Below, piece by piece: positions 22,501-32,376 of a DNA stretch of 64,000 nucleotides. Source of the stretch: Gracilaria domingensis (lineage: Eukaryota > Rhodophyta > Florideophyceae > Gracilariales > Gracilariaceae); contig VCMS01000011.1 of NCBI GenBank assembly GCA_022539475.1, positions 1 to 64,000 of the forward strand, read 5' to 3'. The notes under the pieces were generated by a model, which saw only the letters and a program-made list of their open reading frames with translations, made no database searches and was not told the origin of the DNA. Position numbers and translations under genes: made by a program. The number at the start of each line of letters is the position of its first letter. Position 1 is the stretch's first letter.

Positions 22501-24791
22501 TTTCGGGCTCTTCCTCGGGCTTGCACGTAGGCTGTTGGTGACTTTACAACATCAAATGAGACAACGAGACGGCATGCCGGGACGTTGAGTCCCTCCTCGA
22601 CAACATTGGTGGCCACAAGAATGCCAAAGTCTCCATTTCGAAATTCCTCCACGGTGCGAATGAGTCTTGACCTCGACATGCGAACCAAAGATTCGGTGCT
22701 GTGACAGCCGACAACGGATTTAGCACGCAGTGAATTCTTGTTCAGATGCTGAAACACTGTGTTAATTAACCATGCGAGCGCGAGGGCGCAACTTCTTTCG
22801 TGGATGAATACGATACATCGAAACACATCTGCTCCGTCTGGAGCAGGATTTGAAGCGTTCGCTCCTTCCTCACATCTCAACCATTCGGAAAATAGCAGAT
22901 CTAGGAGCTTTGACACTTTTTCAGGCATTCCACCAGAATCCATCTGAGCTGGTCCACAGTCCGAAAGCAATTCGGTCACAACCTTCTGCGGATCTACTCC
23001 GGATGCTTGGGAAAGACGCACAGCAAAGTCATGTGCAGCCATGATGCCCAGCTTTCGGCAAACATGCAAAATGACTTTCATCTCATCTGCTTGAAAGGAA
23101 GAAATGTCTTCAGTTTCTGAACCCGAAGAACTAATCGCTTTAACTTCGTTCCCTTCCATCACCTTCTTGCCCACTAAGCGATATTGCTCAGGGTTGTTGT
23201 ACCTCTCAAACTTGGAGAGCACTCTGGATTCTAGTTCGTAATCCTGGAATTCATCAACATCTTCTCCCTCTCGTTTTCCATGGTAAGTCAGAACTAACTC
23301 TTCGGGTTTTGGCACATGTTCATCAAACTCCTTATTATGATCATCTGATAGTGTGACTATCTTGGCGTCCAAAGTTGCTTCAAGCGCGCACATGCCGTAT
23401 AGGCAATTTAACTCAGAGCTTGCTTGAGCCTTGCGTTTGACTGGAGTAGCTGTCATTCCAAAGACACGAGGACGGGGTCGACCTTTCGGGATTGTGTGAT
23501 AGAACTCAACAAAAATACGGCTAAACGGGTGATTTCCAGTGGCGTGATGTACTTCATCAAGAATGAGTAGCGACACGTTTTGCATATCAAGGATACCGTG
23601 GCGGAGAAGGTTCAGCAGAATTTGTGCGGTCATTACTAAGACCGTTTTCGATCGCAGTTTGTGGATCCACTCAGAGGATGACCAGTCGTCTCCGCTTTTT
23701 TCTCCGTAAAAGACGGCTACGCGATGTTCAGGCGGTAAAACCGACCGCAGCACTTTGGCTTGTTGCGGAACCAATGCGACTCGATGCACGACAAACACGA
23801 CTTGCTTCGTAGGGAGAGTGTTTTTGGTTATATTGAACAGTGTTGACGCCGAGTTTGTAAGGTCTTCAAGAGGAAATTCGCTGTCCGCCTCTCTTGAGTC
23901 GTTGGAGGTGCTTGGACCTGGTCGATTATCAGGTTCATTAGCCGGAAGAACATGTGCGCCATTTTCAGGCGAGCTTTCCCCAAGTGAATGTGGCTTCCTG
24001 TCGGAAGAAGTATGCATCTGAGATAGATGCTGCTTTCCGGTGTCAAGGGTAAGATTTTCCACTTGAGTGTTTTCTAATGTGTCAGCTGAACAACTTGACA
24101 GCTCTGAAACGGTCTTTGCCACTTCGGACTCGACCCCCGCGTCAAGACTTGCTAGTTGCGAAGAATCAACAAATTGGTTAGACGCAAGGCTTGCATCAAC
24201 CTCTGGGTCAACCGCCGATATGATTCGCGACGATACAACATTGAAAGACGGAGAAGAGTGTGGTAGCACGGATGAAGCTCGTGTAGATTTCTCGGCCATC
24301 TCAACGTTGTGAAGCGATTGAAGAGTTTCCTTTACCAAAAGCGCGGCTACTAGTGTTTTTCCGGCGCCGGTGTCCAGCACGGCAATGACGTTGGTCTCCT
24401 TTGCTCGTTGAAGGATTTCCAGCTGATAGCGGCGCGGAGTAAGTGCTGGTCTAGGATATTCTAGTGGTATGTCTTGCTTCGGAAGAAGGGCCGGAGCAGA
24501 CTGACTTGGACCACATACACGAAAGGATGCACCAACTTCATCAAGTTCTTCCAAGTTCACCATCGAATAACTGGCGGATGATGAAACGGTATCGCTACCT
24601 GTGGAAGATTCGCTGGATAACGGCTCACAATCGGTGGAATCGGAATCAGAACCCCAGTCAAGAGTGAAACGGTACTCTGATGCGGACGAACGTCTTTGAT
24701 AGTGACGACGACGCTTGTGACGTTTCTGCCGCGAAGGTGGAGGACGGCGAGGCGGCTCCGCTGCTGCATCGGAGTCAGAAGTGGCACTCAT
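19506..24791 (-). CDS. DCL: Dicer-like ribonuclease III with DExD/H helicase
   Basis: 1,761 residues from the ATG at 24,791; the open frame upstream starts only at a TTG. Domains in order: helicase with Walker A DTGAGKT (about 140-146) and DEVH box (412-415); helicase C with GILVATNVVEEGLNVP and QARGRARKR; a Dicer dimerisation-type region (CSFTTNAKVGPTQAVCLL); a platform/PAZ-like middle; RNase IIIa with ERLEFLGDAVL (about 1,331) and DCVEALLG; RNase IIIb with RYEYLGDAIIGF (about 1,522) and GDLLESIVGA; a C-terminal dsRNA-binding domain (KGVGPTRRIARRRASVAALN). Both RNase III domains keep their acidic metal-binding residues. The enzyme cuts long dsRNA or hairpins into small RNAs. Oddities are a Ser-rich insert of about 170 residues between helicase motifs I and Ia and an Arg/Ser-rich N-terminus. 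No Argonaute lies in the window. Confidence 0.93.
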   Translation of the reverse strand: MSATSDSDAAAEPPRRPPPSRQKRHKRRRHYQRRSSASEYRFTLDWGSDSDSTDCEPLSSESSTGSDTVSSSASYSMVNLEELDEVGASFRVCGPSQSAPALLPKQDIPLEYPRPALTPRRYQLEILQRAKETNVIAVLDTGAGKTLVAALLVKETLQSLHNVEMAEKSTRASSVLPHSSPSFNVVSSRIISAVDPEVDASLASNQFVDSSQLASLDAGVESEVAKTVSELSSCSADTLENTQVENLTLDTGKQHLSQMHTSSDRKPHSLGESSPENGAHVLPANEPDNRPGPSTSNDSREADSEFPLEDLTNSASTLFNITKNTLPTKQVVFVVHRVALVPQQAKVLRSVLPPEHRVAVFYGEKSGDDWSSSEWIHKLRSKTVLVMTAQILLNLLRHGILDMQNVSLLILDEVHHATGNHPFSRIFVEFYHTIPKGRPRPRVFGMTATPVKRKAQASSELNCLYGMCALEATLDAKIVTLSDDHNKEFDEHVPKPEELVLTYHGKREGEDVDEFQDYELESRVLSKFERYNNPEQYRLVGKKVMEGNEVKAISSSGSETEDISSFQADEMKVILHVCRKLGIMAAHDFAVRLSQASGVDPQKVVTELLSDCGPAQMDSGGMPEKVSKLLDLLFSEWLRCEEGANASNPAPDGADVFRCIVFIHERSCALALAWLINTVFQHLNKNSLRAKSVVGCHSTESLVRMSRSRLIRTVEEFRNGDFGILVATNVVEEGLNVPACRLVVSFDVVKSPTAYVQARGRARKRNARYVVFVEERNRKCFEAFLAARRGADLMNQVAKGNSLSEGEKESLRASYLADNIVKEEMLCSFTTNAKVGPTQAVCLLEKYCSIKSSQWDVDNLRPEYVVTEESNGFLATVKINKKSGIDGGFCTEPQKTETLARRHAALDAYRKLYEIGEVDSYLLPRRPSRSQRVLRTAGLKPETGMRIRPVKSGRRREREVPSKASKKDKRVRRCNIIHPSVLQLEASDSKCQIQADNNQDSPSVGPEATIQVEPSCSTPYGSPEKVPTKLYMYVVELDCDMSGMAWYESHKDEHFALLVREQLPDEDLTAVRCPTGRKLLSLVFQKEIQWSVDLHKKAQKYVLFLQLCLWGRTPGSLKALEVEAEEKERGSVAGFLLMPLTKTSHHDYMIDWKSVDRAINLKWRKKPNREEGIGNPQTFEHALVCSSHEDFDRVYVTGCADHELRADSTVEGYLNADMYKTFADYYRDRHDVILENGTQAMLPGSSVRSTMNQLTISFFMLPPEICNLIPISPHACFITSMLPAWQTFLAIRNCWRKNSVKECPAAFLSFAKALQPNISYVTKGVADLSYERLEFLGDAVLKVLFSMVTFVGNPSESEGILSDIRDIEVSNQRLADLAMQMKLHDCVAFSGVSQNVRSWPWFWASQTGDQIRISEKVLADCVEALLGVQYLHGGMKLVTAFVDKHKLMPGASRILGFTMGSDANGVVLPVPPMGPGDKRYEADSISKVEEILGYTFRDKRHLVIALTHGSFENGYITSYQRYEYLGDAIIGFLLLSHFFNEYPSFSPGELTSLRGPALSNDLFARVIVSKGIHRSFWYDCAPLKREIEKFAKLVANEEDDDEDVCKTMTVPKVLGDLLESIVGAIVVDKGMRLDGVQEIVLRLMEDELNRFANPSKFRRNPISELVCIVQKRFRTKGPKYLYLDNISDLEKICVVLVEDKGIGKGVGPTRRIARRRASVAALNALIESSAEGSEVDQQIEECPNDEDTKLEITRNPSQCMG

Positions 24792-25292
24792 TCTTGACCA
24801 AAGCTGCACGGCTCTCGCTAACGAGAGCCGAATCGTATCCACGAGAGAACCTGCTTTCGATACGTCGGGGCGGTCAGACGCTTGCAAAAGTTTTGTCCAA
24901 ATAGCAGTGAAGGTAAACAACGGCGGGGCAGAGTGCGGTTATAGTGTTCTGTCCCGAGGCAAGAAGAGGTGCCATAGACCGGCCACGTCTCATTTCAAAT
25001 TTTAGCACCTTTCGATAAGCGCAGCTCTTTTGTCGAGCGTGGCTGTACCCTGATGCAAGGCTAAACGCGATACCCTTGGTACGCGAGTGGCTCTGTTCCG
25101 CTTTCCGCTACGCGCGCGCGCCAGATTGGCTGCGCCGAGAGAAAGACCTTTCATCAACGGAAACCACCGATGACGCCGCCCTGCAAGGGTTAGCCCTTTC
25201 GCCAATCCGATAGCACCAAACCGCCTCCTTTTTGCGCCCCGCAGCAGCAGACCCGCAGACCCGTCGCCCCGTTCCGAAAATACGAGCGGATC
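24792..25292. promoter_or_regulatory. Divergent upstream region of Dicer and LMW phosphatase
   Basis: 500 bp between two divergent start codons, with GC-rich, CpG-containing sequence in the right half (25,080-25,280). No TATA box stands out. It should hold both promoters; no specific element can be supported. Confidence 0.4.
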
Positions 25293-25988
25293 ATGGCTGC
25301 CTCCTTCATTTCGTCACCACTCCTCTCCGGGCCGCAGGGCAACTCGCCCCGACTTCTCTGTCCGCGTCGTCGCCTTCGCAGCGCGCCGACTCTTCCTCCC
25401 AAGCGCAGCGCGTTCCCACTGCAAGTCTCTACCATGTCAGCTTCCACTCCATCCCGCGGCATCCTAATGCTCTGTACGGGAAACATCTGTCGTTCCCCTG
25501 CAGCCGAGGCGGTTATGAAGGGCGTGCTGGATAAACGAGGGCTTCAGACCGACTTCTTCGTGGATTCCTGCGGCACTGGCGGCGGTAGTTCCAACTGGTA
25601 CAAAGAGAGCGGATTTAGTTACCACGAAGGCGATCTGGCCGACCCGCGCATGCGCGCCGCCGCACGTAAACGCGGCCTCAAGCTAGAAAGTCGCTCTCGT
25701 CCGCTTGCGAAGGACGATTTCGACAAGTTCGAAGTCATCGTGGCCATGGACAGTTACAACCTCAGTGCAATCGAAACAGCCCGTCAGTATTGGAACGTTG
25801 ATAGTCCGAAAGCACGCATCGTTCTAATGAGCGAATTTAGCCCGGATGAAAGCTTCAAAGGGAAGCCGATTCCAGACCCATATTGGTCAGGGGCCGATGG
25901 GTTTGAGTATGCATTAGACCTAATTGAAGGTGCGTGCGAAGGCCTGGCGGATCACCTCATTGGTTCTGCCCGAGCTACCTCGCAATGA
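25293..25988 (+). CDS. Low-molecular-weight protein tyrosine phosphatase
   Basis: 231 residues from the ATG at 25,293; a second ATG at 25,434 (MSASTPSRGIL) would give a 184-residue protein closer to the usual 150-160. The phosphate-binding loop is CTGNICRS (CX5R), with the nucleophile Cys at residue 61 of the long form or 14 of the short. The catalytic general-acid Asp is in PIPDPYWSG near the C-terminus. These enzymes hydrolyse phosphotyrosine, or act on small phosphates, in the cytosol. The extra 47 N-terminal residues are rich in Ser, Pro and Arg and poor in acidic residues, as in an organelle transit peptide, so dual targeting by alternative starts is possible (inference). No intron is needed. 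Confidence 0.93.
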   Translation: MAASFISSPLLSGPQGNSPRLLCPRRRLRSAPTLPPKRSAFPLQVSTMSASTPSRGILMLCTGNICRSPAAEAVMKGVLDKRGLQTDFFVDSCGTGGGSSNWYKESGFSYHEGDLADPRMRAAARKRGLKLESRSRPLAKDDFDKFEVIVAMDSYNLSAIETARQYWNVDSPKARIVLMSEFSPDESFKGKPIPDPYWSGADGFEYALDLIEGACEGLADHLIGSARATSQ

Positions 25989-27087
25989 ATTTCTGGAAGA
26001 AGACAGGCGCACTAGCCAGAATAGTTGGCAGAACGAAGAAAAAGAATCTTGAGAAAGCATGTCGGCGAATGAGTTTGCACAAGTAGTCTTCTCATGTCGG
26101 TCTCGAATGAGCGTACTGCGCCGCAACTGACATGGTTCAAACGGGTCCTCGAGAAATCGGTGCCCTCTGCGAAGGACGAATAAATGTTTCATTCACGCAC
26201 TATCGTTCAGCTTTGCTGGCACCTCATGATACAACCATGTATGGCTGTAAGTTTTATTCTCTTCTCTCCCCTCTTATTCTCTTCGCAAGCTTACGTCTCA
26301 TTGCTCTCCCTAGCACTGTGTTTGTTTTCTTCGAATGTATACATGCTCTCTTCTAGTCAACAATATCTTGGCTATAATCCCGTGCAGGGTATCCTTAATA
26401 ACCTTCTACTTGCATCTGTCACAATGTCACAGTGTGTGTGTGCTCGACCTTCATGATCCCGTCTATGTTTGGCAAAAGCAGAGATTCCTGACTTCTCACA
26501 ACCCCCAAATCATGCTGCCTGTGGAGAAGTCCTTGACACCATCATCTATCGCTACTTCTATCCCTGCTACGTCTCAACAATGTCCTGGCAACGAATTGTG
26601 TTTAAGTGCGAAATAGAGTGGTCTATATCTCATTCAATCATTGTCTGTAGATAGGAAAAATCCAGAACGTCGAACTTTGGTAACAAATATTATTTGTCCG
26701 GGTGTCATATTGATATACGTATACAACCAGCGTCGGTGAAGGTTATCTCCAGACTGGGTCATTAGAATAACCTTCGGATAGATATGGCCAATGATGGAAA
26801 CAAAGCCCACGAATACCATCTGTCTGGTCTCTGTGCATAACGGCTCAGAGCTTGTAGTGCGACTCCAAGGAAGCATATTCGGATATCTGGCGACCAGCTA
26901 ATCCGATAGCGTTGTACTCAGGCTTTCGATTGCCCTGCACCCTAAATTGATCTCAGTTTTGTATTCACTAACATCACGCTTACTATGTATCCGTTGAAAT
27001 CTCCATGATCCTTCTCATAACGCGAAAGATGAGTCAGATTGAACTTTCCAACAGGATTCTGACTTGAGAGGAGAAACCGTCAAGGTC
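25989..27087. other. Intergenic between convergent genes, no gene seen
   Basis: About 1.1 kb between the 3' ends of the phosphatase and the Myb-like gene. Short open frames on the plus strand (26,132-26,654) overlap each other in different frames and have no recognisable domain. AT-rich with no clear repeat. Confidence 0.5.
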
Positions 27088-28218
27088 TCAACCGGCAGTA
27101 TGCTCATTGCTAACACTACTTGGATTCGTACCATCTTGAAATTGACTAGGTTCTTGCAAATCTACAGAGGGTTGGGCGCCGGTGTGATCAGCACCATTGG
27201 GTCTTTCATGCAGAGATGGAGATACATAATGTATCCCCACATTCTGAACATCTGTTTGCCCAACATCGAGGGAGGATTTCATATTCCTCATATGCTTTTC
27301 GACCAGAAGATCGAGAAAAACTTTTCGGTGTTCCGTGAGTTCAACAGTCGGCATGCTCAACAGGCTGATAGCATTTCGTTCTTCCTGAGCAGCGGCAACG
27401 GCATTGAGACTGTCGGCAACGTGATGAATTGCGCTAGCAACCGCAGTGAATACTTCTGGAACGACTGGTACAGATTTGGAGGCTTTGCCGTTACGATCAG
27501 CTTGGTATCGTGTTCTCCGCTTCTTATATACTTGCTCGGCATTGTCAGCAGTGGTACCATCTACATTATATTCAACACGTTGAAAATGACGTGCGGGGTC
27601 CGTGCTGTTTGCGCTGTTCGCAGGGGCGGCATGCTGCGCAGACAAGGATGGGAAGCTGTTGACCGGTTTAGTGAACTTGCGCTCCACACTACCAGAATCA
27701 GGAGAGAGCGGAAACAGGTCGCTCGGGACAGTTTTTGAGTTGTCGGTAATCCATGTGAAAAACGCCTTGGGTGCAAATTGTGGTGAACCAGATAGAACTT
27801 TCCATGCAGAAAACAACTTCCAGTCTGGAATGGTCTGTGGAAGATTGTTGAAATCCAGTTGCGGGATATCGATAACGCGCGTATGAACTGCCACCACTGC
27901 ACGAAGAACAGCCTCGGGTTGTGGTTTTACATTAACGGTGGTCGGTAGATTGATGACAGTGCGAAGGGCGCGGTTGAACTTCGCGGCTTCCTCGGAGATT
28001 GCATCGAAATGGGTTTTGACAGCAGTTGGCGAACGTGCGCTCCATCGCCCATTCTCGCCGCCGGAGGCTGGTGCGAGCTGCAAGAATTGATGATGAAGAG
28101 TGTGGACGAAGCGCTTACCGCCCTGATCACGAGGAGATGAAAACGTATTGGAAACTATGCGCCATGCTTTTGCTACCGCCTCGGATTCATCGCGTGACCA
28201 AGATTTGCCGCGCCCCAT
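27088..28218 (-). CDS. Myb/SANT-like DNA-binding protein
   Basis: 376 residues from the ATG at 28,218. The N-terminus is Myb/SANT-like: GKSWSRDESEAVAKAWRIVS starts a tri-tryptophan-type helix bundle, followed by RSPTAVKTHFDAISEEAAKF, the style found in plant No-apical-meristem-associated and Harbinger-partner proteins. The middle and C-terminus are Pro/Ser/Asn-rich, with a helix near residues 240-300 (SAIHHVADSLNAVAAAQEER). A nuclear DNA-binding role is likely. In PIF/Harbinger elements such a protein is the second ORF, but here Dicer lies between it and the transposase, so a shared element is not supported. It may be a domesticated or stand-alone family member. Confidence 0.65.
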   Translation of the reverse strand: MGRGKSWSRDESEAVAKAWRIVSNTFSSPRDQGGKRFVHTLHHQFLQLAPASGGENGRWSARSPTAVKTHFDAISEEAAKFNRALRTVINLPTTVNVKPQPEAVLRAVVAVHTRVIDIPQLDFNNLPQTIPDWKLFSAWKVLSGSPQFAPKAFFTWITDNSKTVPSDLFPLSPDSGSVERKFTKPVNSFPSLSAQHAAPANSANSTDPARHFQRVEYNVDGTTADNAEQVYKKRRTRYQADRNGKASKSVPVVPEVFTAVASAIHHVADSLNAVAAAQEERNAISLLSMPTVELTEHRKVFLDLLVEKHMRNMKSSLDVGQTDVQNVGIHYVSPSLHERPNGADHTGAQPSVDLQEPSQFQDGTNPSSVSNEHTAG

Positions 28219-29703
28219 TGTCAGAAAAGGAAGTAGATTCAAGAATCAAATGTTGAAGGTGCTTCAACCGATACTCTAGCGCTGCGTACTGCAATTGGGG
28301 GATGACACAAGCGTAGGAGTCGCGAAGCGGTGAAACCTGAGCGAGATAGTTCGCTGATGGGAGTGTGATAGTTTGCTTTAGCGCTATTACCACAAAGCTG
28401 GGAGAATAACGCCGGGAGGGGTTGGATAGCGGTTGATACAAGCCGAGCCAAATTGAGGCTGCTAACGGTACTTGCGTGGAATCTTTATCTGCCGACAACG
28501 TATTCTCTTCTCGCTATATCGCACCAGTCGTGTCTGAGGCAAGCGGCAGTATCGTTATACCCTTGTATCCTGGCTCTTCCTCTACCTCGCCTATGACGGC
28601 TCTCATTCAATAGCCATCTATCTCGCGGTTGGCATCATCTTTGACGCTTCTGCCACGTTAGTCCAATTACAGTTCTTACCCCTCCTGCCAAACATTTCGC
28701 CAAAACTTTTTGCAATGTGTGACTGGTAATTGCTTGTCCTAATTCATTTCTGTCCACAGTTTTATGCCGTGCTGAAATGGTACCAGTGCGTGTACTCCAC
28801 CTGTACGTAATAAATACAAATGGTGACTTACAGAAGTTTACTGCGATGTTTTAAATTTTCGTAATGCCCAAAGCCTTCGGAGAACTGCACTTACAGTCTT
28901 TCTCTGACTATGCGTTCATCCTCCAAAACGAAGCTGTCCAAATAGCCGCAACAATGTTCATCCACTCCTTTCTGCCGCATTAAGTTTGTGAGCTTTTGAA
29001 CGCAGGTGCTCTCAAGCATGCTACGAATAGTATATTCAGAAAGGCTCAAGGAAAGTTTCGTTACGGCGCACTCTAGGAGTACTCATGCATCACTCGTTGA
29101 CAACTACAACTGCGACCCTCATCAGATTCTTTATCCTCCTCGTCGAAGCTCAGCAGCAGCAGCCTGACAGAGGATTGGTACCTTCTGTAATGCGTCGCTG
29201 ATGAGTTTGATTGGTCTGTGGTGAAAAAGCGCGGGTAAAACGAGGTGCACAGCGTCCAGTGCAAGTGCTGGAGGTTGAAGCATTCAATATTTCGAAATTT
29301 TGGTTCAAATCCAACCGCCGCAGCGCGAAAATCAGCGCGTACGGCGCGGTTTTCCGCCCGTTGGCGCCGTTGTGCCATTTATCACGGCGAATGCGCGCCA
29401 AACGCGCGCGCGCTTTGTTCAACCAACGCCTGAACTCCTGCTGTTGCACCCTCAAAAACGCTCTTTTTGGATTTGTATGCGTCAGTCGCCTCGCAGTCGT
29501 TCGCTCGCCAATTTAAATCTTTGTGCTGTGTTCAACCTTGCTTCGTCCCCCCTTTGCTCACCAAAGTGCCTCTTGAAGTTGTACCTACCTACTCCCCTCC
29601 TTTCCTCTTGTGTTCCTCACTTTCAGCCTTCTTCCCTCTTAAGTAGGTTTATCTGAGCTTGATCCTTCTATTACGTAAAGCTTAATCCTACCTTCTCCGC
29701 AAA
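28219..29703. promoter_or_regulatory. Divergent upstream region, Myb-like gene and beta-tubulin
   Basis: About 1.5 kb. The part next to beta-tubulin has a CpG-rich patch (29,320-29,420) and then a pyrimidine-rich leader (29,540-29,660) just before the tubulin ATG. No ORF with recognisable content; those seen near 29,073-29,656 are overlapping shadows. Specific transcription-factor sites are not identified. Confidence 0.4.
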
Positions 29704-31074
29704 ATGTCTCGCGGAATCGTTTGTCTTCAAGCTGGCCAATGCGGTAATCAGATGGGTACCGCCTTTTGGGAGACCATCTCCGAGGAACATGGCGTCGACC
29801 ACAAGGGTACCTATTCCGGACATGATGAATTTAAGAAGGAACGAATCGGGGTGTACTACCGTGAAGGATCTGAGGGACGCTTTGTTCCTCGGGCTGTTAT
29901 GCTTGACTTAGAAACTGGCGTCCTGGACAATATCAAAGCTGGTCCCATGGGTGAGCTCTTCAATCCAGAAAATTTTGTCTGTGGACAGTCTGGTGCTGGA
30001 AATAACTGGGCGAAAGGACATTACACCGAAGGCGCTGAACTCATTGAACAGGTTCTTGATCGTGTTCACAATGAAACCGAAGCATGTGACGTGCTTCAAG
30101 GATTCCAAGTTTCACACTCCCTGGGTGGTGGTACTGGCTCTGGTCTTGGTACGTTGCTTGTATCGAAGATTCGTGAGGAATACCCAGACCGTATGCTCGT
30201 TACATATTCAGTTATGCCTTCGCCCAAGGTTTCCGACACTGTCGTAGAGCCGTACAACTGTACGCTTTCTATTCACCAACTTATCGAAAACGCTGATGCA
30301 GTGTTCTCCATTGACAATGAGGCCCTGTACAATATTTGTACAAATACCCTCAAGGCCCCAGCAAATGATTATGGTGTGCTGAACAAGCTAGTTTCAAGTG
30401 TCATGTCGGGAGTCACTTGCTCGTTGCGCTTCCCGGGTCAGCTCAACGCTGATCTCCGTAAGCTGGCGGTCAACTTAATTCCATTTCCTCGCCTGCATTT
30501 CTTCGTTGTGGGTTACGCACCGCTTTCCGGCACCGGAACTGAGATCTATAAGTCCCACACCGTCCCGGAACTCACGTTCCAAATGTTTGAGTCTAGGAAC
30601 ATGATGGCCGATTGTAAGCCTCATGAAGGTCGCTATCTCACAGCTGCAGCTTACTTCCGAGGTAAGGTTTCAACAGAAGAAGTCGAAGACGAGATGAGAA
30701 AAGTTCAAAATAAGAACTCAAGCCAATTTGTGGACTGGATTCCAAACAACACTAAGACTAGTGTATGCAACGTTCCTCCACCAGGTCAGAAGATCACTGC
30801 CACCTTCATTGGCAACTCAACCGCTATCCAAGACATGTTCCGAAGAGTGGGTGAGCAATTCTCTCTTATGTTCAAGCGCAAGGCTTTCTTGCATTGGTAT
30901 ACCGGTGAAGGTATGGACGAGATGGAATTCCATGAGGCTGAGTCCAATATGCAAGACCTGATTCAAGAGTACATCCAATACCAAGATGCCAGAGTGGGAG
31001 AATATCCTGAAGACTCCTATGTAGAAGAAGGGTATGATGACGAGGAAATACCTGAAGATGAGCCAGTGGAGTGA
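29704..31074 (+). CDS. TUBB: Beta-tubulin
   Basis: 456 residues, full length, single exon. Family landmarks are AGQCGNQMG near the N-terminus, the GTP-binding GGGTGSG (141-147), TVVEPYNC, and an acidic tail ending [11 protein letters not shown]. It forms alpha/beta heterodimers that build microtubules. The N-terminus begins MSRGIVCLQ rather than the near-universal MREIVHIQ; the ATG is preceded by CAAA and the rest aligns, so the start looks right. Gln/Met substitutions elsewhere are moderate, giving a clearly divergent but intact tubulin. It is convergent with the Yju2 gene. Confidence 0.97.
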   Translation: MSRGIVCLQAGQCGNQMGTAFWETISEEHGVDHKGTYSGHDEFKKERIGVYYREGSEGRFVPRAVMLDLETGVLDNIKAGPMGELFNPENFVCGQSGAGNNWAKGHYTEGAELIEQVLDRVHNETEACDVLQGFQVSHSLGGGTGSGLGTLLVSKIREEYPDRMLVTYSVMPSPKVSDTVVEPYNCTLSIHQLIENADAVFSIDNEALYNICTNTLKAPANDYGVLNKLVSSVMSGVTCSLRFPGQLNADLRKLAVNLIPFPRLHFFVVGYAPLSGTGTEIYKSHTVPELTFQMFESRNMMADCKPHEGRYLTAAAYFRGKVSTEEVEDEMRKVQNKNSSQFVDWIPNNTKTSVCNVPPPGQKITATFIGNSTAIQDMFRRVGEQFSLMFKRKAFLHWYTGEGMDEMEFHEAESNMQDLIQEYIQYQDARVGEYPEDSYVEEGYDDEEIPEDEPVE

Positions 31075-31553
31075 TCAAACGTGCTTTTCCGTTGCAGAAA
31101 TTGGTAATGGGATTCTTTGTCGTTGGAAGTGGTACTTGTGGAGGTTTGCTTGGTATACAATCACATTTTCCTTATAAACAGAAGTGAGTTCCTGTATGCA
31201 TGCATGTTCGTAAGATGCTCGCTGCGGATTTCAGGGTGAGGTGACAACTCTCCAACGGTTTCTGTGCTCTTTTGATTAGATAATTAGGCATATCTGTTGC
31301 CGTCTAACTGTTTCAGGACAATGTTCGTCGTAGTCTAACCCTTAGTTGAGGGTGTATGTACAGCTCTTCTAGTTCAACGACCATGTGTAGGAGGAGCAGC
31401 TAAAGTATTCTCATGAAATCCGATCAGACTATCTATTACACTGCAGTTTTTTGGCCCAGTTGGCACTATCTCCGACAAAGCTACCCGTAAAACGATGGAG
31501 TTTTTTACCAGCTCTGCCCTACTGCGGCCCGTACATCAGCACTGCCCAGTGTT
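31075..31553. other. Intergenic between convergent genes
   Basis: 480 bp holding the 3' ends of beta-tubulin and the Yju2-like gene. AT-rich, with no ORF or repeat of note. Confidence 0.5.
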
Positions 31554-32376
31554 CTAATCAGATTCACTTGAACTCGAATAATCTGCGAGCCCAGTCAAAG
31601 ACTCGGATTCTATTTGAGTTTTTGTTCGAGTTTCATGAGACTTGCTAATTTTCTTCCTAACCTTTAGCGTAATTTTATCGCTGCTTAGCGTACTAGCATT
31701 GGAAACGGATAAGGTTTTCTGAGGAATGTTGGGTTTAGGTAGATTAGAGAGAGCGGATCTGTACCCAACTTCGGACTGCCTCTTGTTCTTAAAAAGTTTC
31801 CGAGCTTGCTCCCTTAGCTGTGCTTCCATCTCGTGCTCCAAATTGCGTTGCTGGGCCCTGCTTTGAGCGAGGACGTCGTCAACTGTTATTGATGCCCTTT
31901 GGGCATTGACAGATTTTAGTTCATTCAGTGCATCCAGATCCTCCAACTCCTTTTTTGCGTCGACTGTTTTGTTTTCAAGAGCTTGCATAACATCTTGGTC
32001 TTGTCGTTCCCTTTCTTCTTTACTTTCTTTTTGTAATCGCTCCTCTTCCTTCCAGGGCTCGTAGTTGCGGCGAACGCCAGATTCACAGGTGTAATCACTG
32101 TTTTTTGGGTCTGTCTTTATCATAAAGGTTGCCGGACAATGCACTCATAGAGAAACGAAATATTCTGATGCCAAGATAATTCTCGCCGCTGTCGGATTTT
32201 TTAGCATTGAACTTTAAACCAGTTCCCATGAATTCTCCGCATGACTCGCATCTGACTGACATGGGAAGCATGAAGCGAACGGCATCTTCAGCCTGGCGCT
32301 TCTTTTTAATGCGAGGGAGTCGAGAAGGATCAAAGTCCGGTGGGTAGTACTTCGCCTGTACCTTTCTTTCGCCCAT
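31554..32376 (-). CDS. Yju2/CWC16 (CCDC94) splicing factor, with an internal frameshift
   Basis: The family N-terminus is clear: MGERKVQAKYYPPDFDPS from the ATG at 32,376, then a first zinc pair (CESCGEFM) and YLGIRIFRF. The match then jumps frame near 32,140-32,150 and continues with CPATFMIKTDPKNSDYTC and a charged coiled-coil C-terminus ending at 31,554. Yju2/CWC16 proteins join the spliceosome around the first catalytic step. The frame change falls on the second CxxC pair: only its last Cys remains, and about 5 nt would be needed to restore spacing. The gap is too short for an intron. It is either a sequence error, a real lesion, or an unusual decoding event; the two halves are otherwise well preserved. 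Confidence 0.8.

Noticed and set aside
27064..27738. 224-codon plus-strand frame
   Set aside because: Antisense to the Myb/SANT-like gene, which has a recognisable domain and a good ATG.
17418..28218. One large Harbinger element carrying both the transposase and the Myb-like protein
   Set aside because: A full-length Dicer and a phosphatase lie between, and a probable element end with TTA is seen at 18,949-18,952.
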